Of a stretch of 64,000 nucleotides of DNA, positions 57,327 to 64,000 are shown piece after piece. Within the stretch, counting starts at the first letter, position 1. Each line of letters starts with the position of its first letter. The notes under the pieces were generated by a model. The model saw nothing but the letters and a program-made list of their open reading frames with translations, was not told where the DNA came from and did not search any database. Made by a program: the position numbers and the translations under genes. The DNA is taken from contig CM061238.1 in assembly GCA_030848705.1 (NCBI GenBank), positions 32,518,655 to 32,582,654 on the forward strand, in the 5' to 3' direction. The stretch comes from Heracleum sosnowskyi (taxonomy: Eukaryota; Streptophyta; Magnoliopsida; Apiales; Apiaceae).

Positions 57327-57639
57327 TGCATTTAGAGTACAACCACAAACACTAAAGCTATGAAAATAGGACTTGGCTTGGTAAACTGAATATAGGACTT
57401 GGCTTGGTAAACTGAATAAAAGGAGTGGAAGATGAGAAAAGAGAGGCCGTCATTTTGGAAATTGACCCTCAACACAATTGCCCAAGGCACAAAGACGCGG
57501 GTTGACTGACTAAAACAGATAGACTAATTAATACTTGTGACTAGTGTAACAAAAAATATAATTCAGTTTTTTTTCTCTCGCAGCAACGCATCTGCCTCCT
57601 ACATTTTAAATTACATATCTCGGAATTTTAGTCTTGTTC

Positions 57640-58165
57640 CTGATCCCCCTGCTTGGATCCGCCTACTAGAGGGTTTTACTTGTGACATTCTTCGTAGTTT
57701 TCCAAATCTTGAAGCTGCTCTAAAACTTTTACCGCATAGTTTGCATCTGGTCTTGATTTAGGATTTACAGATCAGAGGCATTTAAGTGCGAGGGAAGAAG
57801 CTCTTGATGCTGCTTCTGCAGTATATTGGCCTTGAATGTCTGCGTACATCACATCCATAATTCTAACTCACTGGTAAAGCAGGAAGGTCATGTTGCCCTG
57901 TTGGAAGGGTCTTGACTCTCGCCCGTAAGGTCTGCATCCTTAAAATGAGAACCAGTGTTACTTTCATTCCGAACAAGCTCAAATAAATGACAATTCTCGT
58001 GTAGACAATGATATCAGTCGATTTCTTTGCTCCATAACTTCTGCTTCTTGGAGGTTTTGGAACTTATGAACCACGAAATTAAAGATAACAGTGAAAATAA
58101 TAACACCATTTACAACGATGTTCGTATATCCAAACAGAAATTCCGAATTCTGTGTCCTTGTACCA
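57640..58165 (-). pseudogene. Relic of a kinase-pseudokinase gene (both ends only)
   Basis: 58165-57985 matches the first about 60 codons of the FERONIA-like exon, but its ATG is changed to AGG. About 57900-57640 matches the end of a gene I-type last exon (PKSRPDANYAVKVLEQLQDL-like), with small indels. All kinase core sequence between them is missing. Non-functional. Confidence 0.7.
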
Positions 58166-59025
58166 CAAGTGCAACCAGAATAAGTACAGTGAGAAGAAAG
58201 ACACTAGCTAGATCCCACGTCCCAATTCATTACAATGATGAACAAGATACAAGATACAAGATTCAACCAGTAGGTTGCACCTGATGGCTACTCAACTAAA
58301 AGCTTAATTTTCTAAACCTTTGAAATCTGAGACAAGTCGAATGTAAAACTTAATTTTTTAAACACGCGAAAGATTACAGTAGATTAAACATCACTTTTTC
58401 ACATGGTTATTTCATTTACAGACAATGTAAACTAACTTTATACTGTAAACCTGTCTACAGGTCTCTGGAATACTATATGCTAAGCAGTGTGTAGCCAAAT
58501 AATTCTCTACACTGAAGGATGATTATCATATAGATCAATGCCAGCCTAATTCGGAATTGATTTGTAGCTTTTCGTGGGACGTATTTGCAAACGGTTTGGA
58601 CTTCAGACCTATAAGTTGATTCATTATTTCATTTGTTAAGCGAATTTGCTTAGTGTACTATGTTTTTTCAAGCTTCTAACATTGACTGTATCTTCATTCT
58701 TCATGCATTGTGAATTTGTATAAACTGAAAGATAAGTTGGTATAATATTTCTTAAAATATAACAAGAAAACAGCTGTAAAATTCAGATACCAAGTTATAT
58801 AACAGTTTACCACCGGGTTTATAGAATAAATTGTTTTAGCCTAAAATATAACTTTATATAAAACCCTAAAACAGAGTAATAAAACTAATTTCACAAAAGT
58901 TGGGAGCAAATGAGGCCTTAAGATGATTGTATGACTCTCTACCTGCTTAACACAAAAGTGAAGCTGAATTTCCAGCATTTTACTGCACTTGCATTACTAA
59001 ATGAACATATGTCAAACAACACAAA

Positions 59026-62000
59026 TCATTCCTGTAAAGAGATTTTAAAGTTTTGCTCACAAGAAACAGCGAGAAGTTCCAAGCTTTCCACAAGTTGTAA
59101 CATCGAGGGTCGCTTGCTAGGACTACTGTCTACACATTCAGTAATAAGCGAAGCTATGAAAGGAAACAGTTGACTGCGGGCACCTCCTGGGAAACTATCT
59201 TCCAACCATGGATCCAAATAAGTATCCAGGGAAATTGCATAATCTACCAAACACTTCTCTTTGTCATTATAATATGTATTGGACTCTTCTAAGTGTAGCA
59301 TTTCATACGCCCTTATACCTGTCATTATTTCCAGAAAAACCACGCCAAAAGCATAAACGTCCGTCTCTAAACTGATTACACCTGCAAATAGAATGATGTC
59401 TTTATGTCGTCAATTTATCTAAATTCGTACATTAATATAACAGTACACAACTCCATGCCAAAGTAGATCAGATATTTATCAGAGTAGATGCGATATTTAT
59501 CAAAATGGATCATTTAGCTACATATCTACACTGGCAAGCATGACCAAAATTGAGCGATGTTTATGAGCAATAGGATATTAAAATGCGATGTCTCTGTTCA
59601 CAAGCTTAATGAAATTGCACCAAGGTTTGTTAATGTGTCCTCATAGGATGTCCTTGTGGCAAAACAGAAATGGTACAGCTGTACTTAACTTGCCTAATGT
59701 CTACTCAAGTGTTTGCCAACAGGCACGTTGTTAAATCCCAAACAAAAAATGCAAAAATAGTACTGGTAACTATTTGAAACTATAGCTTTTATAGATCAAA
59801 TGAATCTATTGTGTGATTGTCAACTTGACAACATTTCATGTTATATATTAAGATGTTAAATTCGGTTTTGGAATGGGGTACCTGAGCGACATATAAAGGA
59901 ATCAAACAATGACTTCATGTGGTATCTCACAAGATTTGAAAAGCATATCTTCCACAATTAAGTAGGAAACTTACCAGAATTTACATTTTCAGGAGCTGCA
60001 TAACTAAGTGCCGGAGCAGTACGTGCAGTTACATTTAGGTCTCTATCAGAAAGTACTGTTAATCTTGCCAGTCCATGGGGGGAAAGTTTTGCATTAAAAT
60101 TCTGGAAAGTTCAATTTGAAAACATTAAATTAGTAAACTGTTAATTAACTACAGCCCAGGATGTGAATGGCTTAATGATAATTGATAAGTATGATAGCAA
60201 GTCAAAATCAACGCTAAGTACCCCATCAAGCAAGATGCGAGATGTCTTGAAATCATGACAGATGACTATCTGTTTTGCCGTGTGGAAGAAAGCAAGCAAC
60301 CGAGCTATTCCTATCAATATTTTTAGCCGGACTTCCCAGCGAAGTGATTCTCTTACATTTTTCTTTGCTCGACTTGATGATTCTGCACTTCCTTAGCAAT
60401 ACCATTATCAGAATAAAATTCATAATGCATGCTTCCAAAATATTACAACACAAGCATGACCCTTTTCGCACTTCCCACTTACTAAATATATGAGAATCCA
60501 AATCTCTATTATGCATATACTCATAAACAAGAAGACGTTCCTGGCCTTCCGAGCAGTATCCCAAAAGCCTCACGAAATTCGGATGACTATACACTCTCGA
60601 TAGGTCTATCTCCATCTGCACTAACAAAATAGATCTGTATTAACAAGATTATATTTAGTCCAATAGACACCATTAAAAAAATCCTTGAGTACTTTGGTCA
60701 GTATAGTATGTTGATTCTATAGTTTTATGACCGAACAAACTCACATAATACGAATTTCTGAAGAACATGGAAAGTATATAATTTCAATCTGTGTACTCAT
60801 TATTCAGAAATAATCTAAAGGACCAAATATCCAAGATTCTGAAGGACCTTGATAACAAATAACAGATACAAGACTATGGATTCCCAAAAATCTTTAGTGA
60901 GTTGTAGTATTGTAGAGCTCTCAGTACCCAGATATTGGCTTCATCACAGCACTATTACTGGTCTGCTATGGATTACAGTTACCTATAAAGACCTTATATT
61001 TCAACTGACCTAAAGATTTTTCATAGTGTAGAATATTAGGGGAGGCAGAAGTGAAGTACCTGCCATTCTATATTCCCTTGTGCACGCTCCGGAATGAATC
61101 TCTTAACAGCAATGGGTAAGCCAATATCAGGAGTAGAGGAGGCATAAGTGGTCTTATGGACCCAGCCTTTATAAACCTTTCCAGACCGTCCGTTGCCCAA
61201 CTCCTCTTCAAAGTTACTTGTTGCCCTTTCCAGATCAGTTAATATGAACTCTTTCAAATTTGGTATCAGAGACAATGCACCAGTACTGTTTTTCGATGTC
61301 CTGGCTGAAAGAAAGAAAAAGGATCATAAACATAAAGTACTTATAAGATGCCAGAAACATAATTATAATTGCAAGTTAAAAACTAGAAGTACTAATTCAT
61401 AATTCTGAAGAGTTCTTATCGACTGAAGAAATTACTCTAGCAGATAGCAACACAGATTTGTGATTTACAGACAAGGTACTTCTCCTGACACAGATTTGTG
61501 ATTCAGCAAAGCTCCTATGAGACGGCTGTCTCAAGCTTGAACCAACAAATCTAAAGATTTACATAGGAAACTACACAAATCTGCTGCTCCACGCAAATGC
61601 TACGATAATTCGATAACAATAATATAGTATAGATTTTTAACACATTAATATATAAATTGAAACTTAAAAGAGTTGATCATAGAACACTATCTTCTCATGC
61701 TAATAAAAATACATTGTCTTTTCATATACTTGGAAAGAGCTCAATAACTCTAATTCCTTCATTCTTCAGATAATTTCTATAATATAAATCAGAAAACGTT
61801 TGGGAGTTCTACCCAAAGATTATTTAACCTTGTAGAAGACAACAAGAGACTAGAATTACGACAAGTCAAACATTCCAAATGTAGAATAACGATAAACATA
61901 GAAGTCTGCAGCTTTATATAGTTTAAATCCAGAATGCTCAAAGTATATATGCATATTTGTAATCCCAACTTGTACTGTAACATGAAGAATCAGAATCAAT

Positions 62001-63388
62001 TAATCATATGAGTTGTACTTCTCTTCTCTTTCAATACTAAGTCAATTACTCTGTATATTAACATATCAATATGTGAACATATTTTTAATAAGCTTACCTG
62101 ATAATGCCCGAGCAAAAAAACCACCAACTTTTTTTGTAAAAGTTACTCTAGGAGAAGACTGTTTTTCCTGATGCCAGCCGTTACGAACATCTAACATACC
62201 CTTTTCAGAAGTTCCATTATTTACCTCATGTAATGAAAAATCTCTGTCTTCTTGGTTGAAATCACTGGTTATTATTATCTCGGGTAAAAAATAATCCATA
62301 CTCTTTTCCTGCAACGCTAGGGAAGACTCGAGACGAGCCACAACCTCAGCCATAGTGGGACGCTGTTTTGGTCCACTATGTAAACATTGGATTGCAACTT
62401 TAACAAACACCTCTAGGGAATCAGGAGACACCTCCCCTTTTATTGTAGGATCAATAATCTGGTCCAAAATATCCTCTCTAGAGCAGTGTTGTGCCCATCC
62501 AGCTAATAACATTTGTTCCCCATCAAGAGTTTTATCCACGGCTGGTCTTCCACACAAGACCTCAAATAACACCACACCGAAGGAATACACATCTGCTCTC
62601 CATGTAAGTCTACGAGTTGAAAAATAATATGGATCCAAATAACCAAAGGTACCTTTGACATGAGTACTTACAAATGTGGTTGCCTGGTTTGCTGGACTTG
62701 TTTTAGATAGTCCAAAGTCCGAAATCTTAGCTGCACAATTTTCATCCAGAAGAATGTTAGTGGTTTTTACATCACGGTGTATAACTCTCTGCTGAATGCC
62801 TGTACCAGTGTGAAGGTAATCCAGGCCTCTTGCTGATCCGATGCAAATCTTGAGGCGTTGAAGCCATGACAGAGGTGGCAGGGATTTGTCGCCTTTCCTA
62901 ACCCGTTTATACAGATGATCAGCTAGCGTTCCACCTGGCATAAATTCATAAACAAGAATCATCTCATAACCATCATCACAATAACCAATCAAAGACACTA
63001 GATGGCTGTGCCGAAGTTTTGAAAGCATCTCAATCTCCGCCCGGAATTCTGTCGGTCCTTGCCTGGACATGGATTGTAACCGTTTTATGGCTACTACATT
63101 AGCTGGTCCAACTTCAAGAGTACCTTTGTAAACCTTCCCGAACCCACCTTTACCAACCACTAATGCTTCGTCGAAGTTAGAAGTCGCCTGCTGCATTTGA
63201 TCACGAGAAAAACGATAACACAGTCCTCGAATAGACGATGATAAAAGCCGGTTGGTTTGCTCCACAAATTCTGCTTCTTGAAGTTGTTGGAACTTATAAA
63301 CCAAAAGATTCAGGACAGTGATGAGCAATATCATTCCATTTACAATAATGTTTGTATATCCAAATAGAAATGCCGAATTCTGTGTCAT
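59026..63388 (-). CDS. Membrane-anchored tandem kinase-pseudokinase, gene III (770 aa)
   Basis: Six exons: 62098-63388, 61060-61304, 60483-60615, 60222-60382, 59975-60101, 59026-59381. They total 771 codons with all phases consistent and no stop. Exon 1: membrane segment (about 10-32) and FERONIA-like kinase with GKGGFG, K102, D206 and N211 in HRDVKTTN, and DFG 224-226. Exons 2-6: second kinase of the gene II type (PNLKEFILTDLERATSNFEE), glycine loop GNGRSG, lysine kept (PIAVKRF), catalytic loop CHDFKTSR at 598-605 (HRD arginine and catalytic-loop Asn changed) and PHG instead of DFG at 618-620. A pseudokinase is predicted. The intron of about 100 bp (60383-60482) is the one lost in gene II. 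Start conserved as MTQNSAFLFGYTN. It ends at TGA 59026-59028. Confidence 0.84.
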
Positions 63389-63859
63389 TGCACCAGGAAT
63401 ACAGGTAGCTAGAGACTAGACTCGCATTATAAATTCTAAATAAGCTAAGGTTAGATAACGATTCTTTACTCGAAACGGATTCAAACGAGAGTTGAGGAAC
63501 AGAACCAGTATCATTTGGCTAATGACAAATTAACCAATCATCAAAAACAAAGTTTGAGAAACAATTCTTATAAGATCAACCTGACAACCTGTGCTTACAA
63601 GTTACAACACATAAGAAGTGTGACAACCTGGTGTCTGCTTAACTGTAAACTAAATGAGCTTATTATCTAAAATTATAGGCAAGTCAATTGTGACAACCTT
63701 ATTTTGCTAATATGTTTTAAGAATATTTAGAGTGTAATGATTCTCCTCAGCATTCTCATTATATTTTAAATCATTGACTTCAATTTTACTTAAGTAATGT
63801 AATGACATCATCTAGTGTTACGTATTATTACTATTATTTATTTGAAGATTGAATGGTTC
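63389..63859. other. Intergenic, promoter side of gene III
   Basis: No gene seen. CTTATAAGATCAACCTGACAACC near 63567 loosely resembles sequence upstream of the other kinase genes. Confidence 0.3.
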
Positions 63860-64000
63860 AATTCGTTGAATATACTCCTTAATAACATAGATGGCCGCTT
63901 GTTAGGACTACTATCTACACATTGAGTAATAAGCGATGCAATGAAAGGAAACAGTTGACATTGTCCAACCATGGATATAGATAAGTATTAAGAGAAGTTG
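63860..64000 (-). pseudogene. Second-kinase last-exon fragment at the right edge
   Basis: The minus strand resembles the last exon of genes II and III (TSLNTYLYPWLDN, then CVDSS-NKR in another frame). About 26 bp are missing after the WLDN codons, which shifts the frame. It is the end of another unit of the cluster, degenerate where visible, and continues off the window. Confidence 0.6.

Noticed and set aside
1..64000. tRNA, rRNA or small-RNA genes
   Set aside because: None recognised by eye; a tRNAscan or Rfam search would be needed to exclude them.

Overview
The window is nuclear DNA of a flowering plant, almost certainly a eudicot. It is AT-rich, has GT-AG introns, and carries plant-only families: FERONIA/CrRLK1L-type kinases, RLCK-VII/PBL-type kinases, DC1 zinc-finger proteins, IQD calmodulin-binding proteins and an extra-large G protein (XLG). 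It also carries a Tat-lineage Ty3/gypsy retrotransposon, Helitrons and MITEs. The sequence does not fix the species. All reading frames and splice sites were worked out by eye; there are no transcripts behind them.

The main content is a minus-strand cluster of receptor-like kinase genes. The repeated unit is one long first exon followed, across a phase-1 intron, by four or five short exons. The first exon encodes a short N-terminus, one membrane segment and a FERONIA-like kinase with all catalytic residues but no ectodomain. The short exons encode a second, RLCK-VII-like kinase. Three units splice into uninterrupted frames of 783, 761 and 770 aa (25645-29141, 30852-35844, 59026-63388). In all three the first kinase is intact and the second has lost the DFG aspartate (NFG, PHQ, PHG) and the catalytic-loop asparagine. 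They therefore read as membrane-anchored kinase-pseudokinase proteins. Around them lie single-kinase copies (41303-42572, 56216-57326), a copy cut by the left edge (589-1888) and several relics (2409-3512, 36365-38437, 43455-44258, 57640-58165, 63860-64000).

Layout. 1-5776 is one arm of a segmental duplication whose other arm is 33995-40696; both carry a kinase exon, kinase relics and a truncated IQD gene with a duplicated IQ exon and small Helitrons. 5776-6676 is a reversed LTR-retroelement fragment. 7452-19692 is a nearly complete, young Tat-type element with 846-bp LTRs, a CCTAA target duplication, gag, pol with one in-frame stop, and a spliced antisense gene; it sits inside a MITE. 20904-22848 is a DC1-domain gene and 23857-24377 a small plant-specific gene, both on plus. 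25645-44258 is the first kinase block. 45169-49310 is Helitron-derived, AT-rich DNA. 50216-55673 is a truncated XLG gene split by a non-autonomous LTR element (50643-55275) filled with satellite-like arrays. 56216-64000 is the second kinase block.

FERONIA-type receptor kinases are known to act with RLCK-VII kinases as separate proteins in cell-wall and immune signalling. Here a FERONIA-type kinase and an RLCK-VII-type pseudokinase are encoded in one frame. A decoy or regulatory role for the pseudokinase is inference, by analogy with cereal tandem-kinase resistance proteins.
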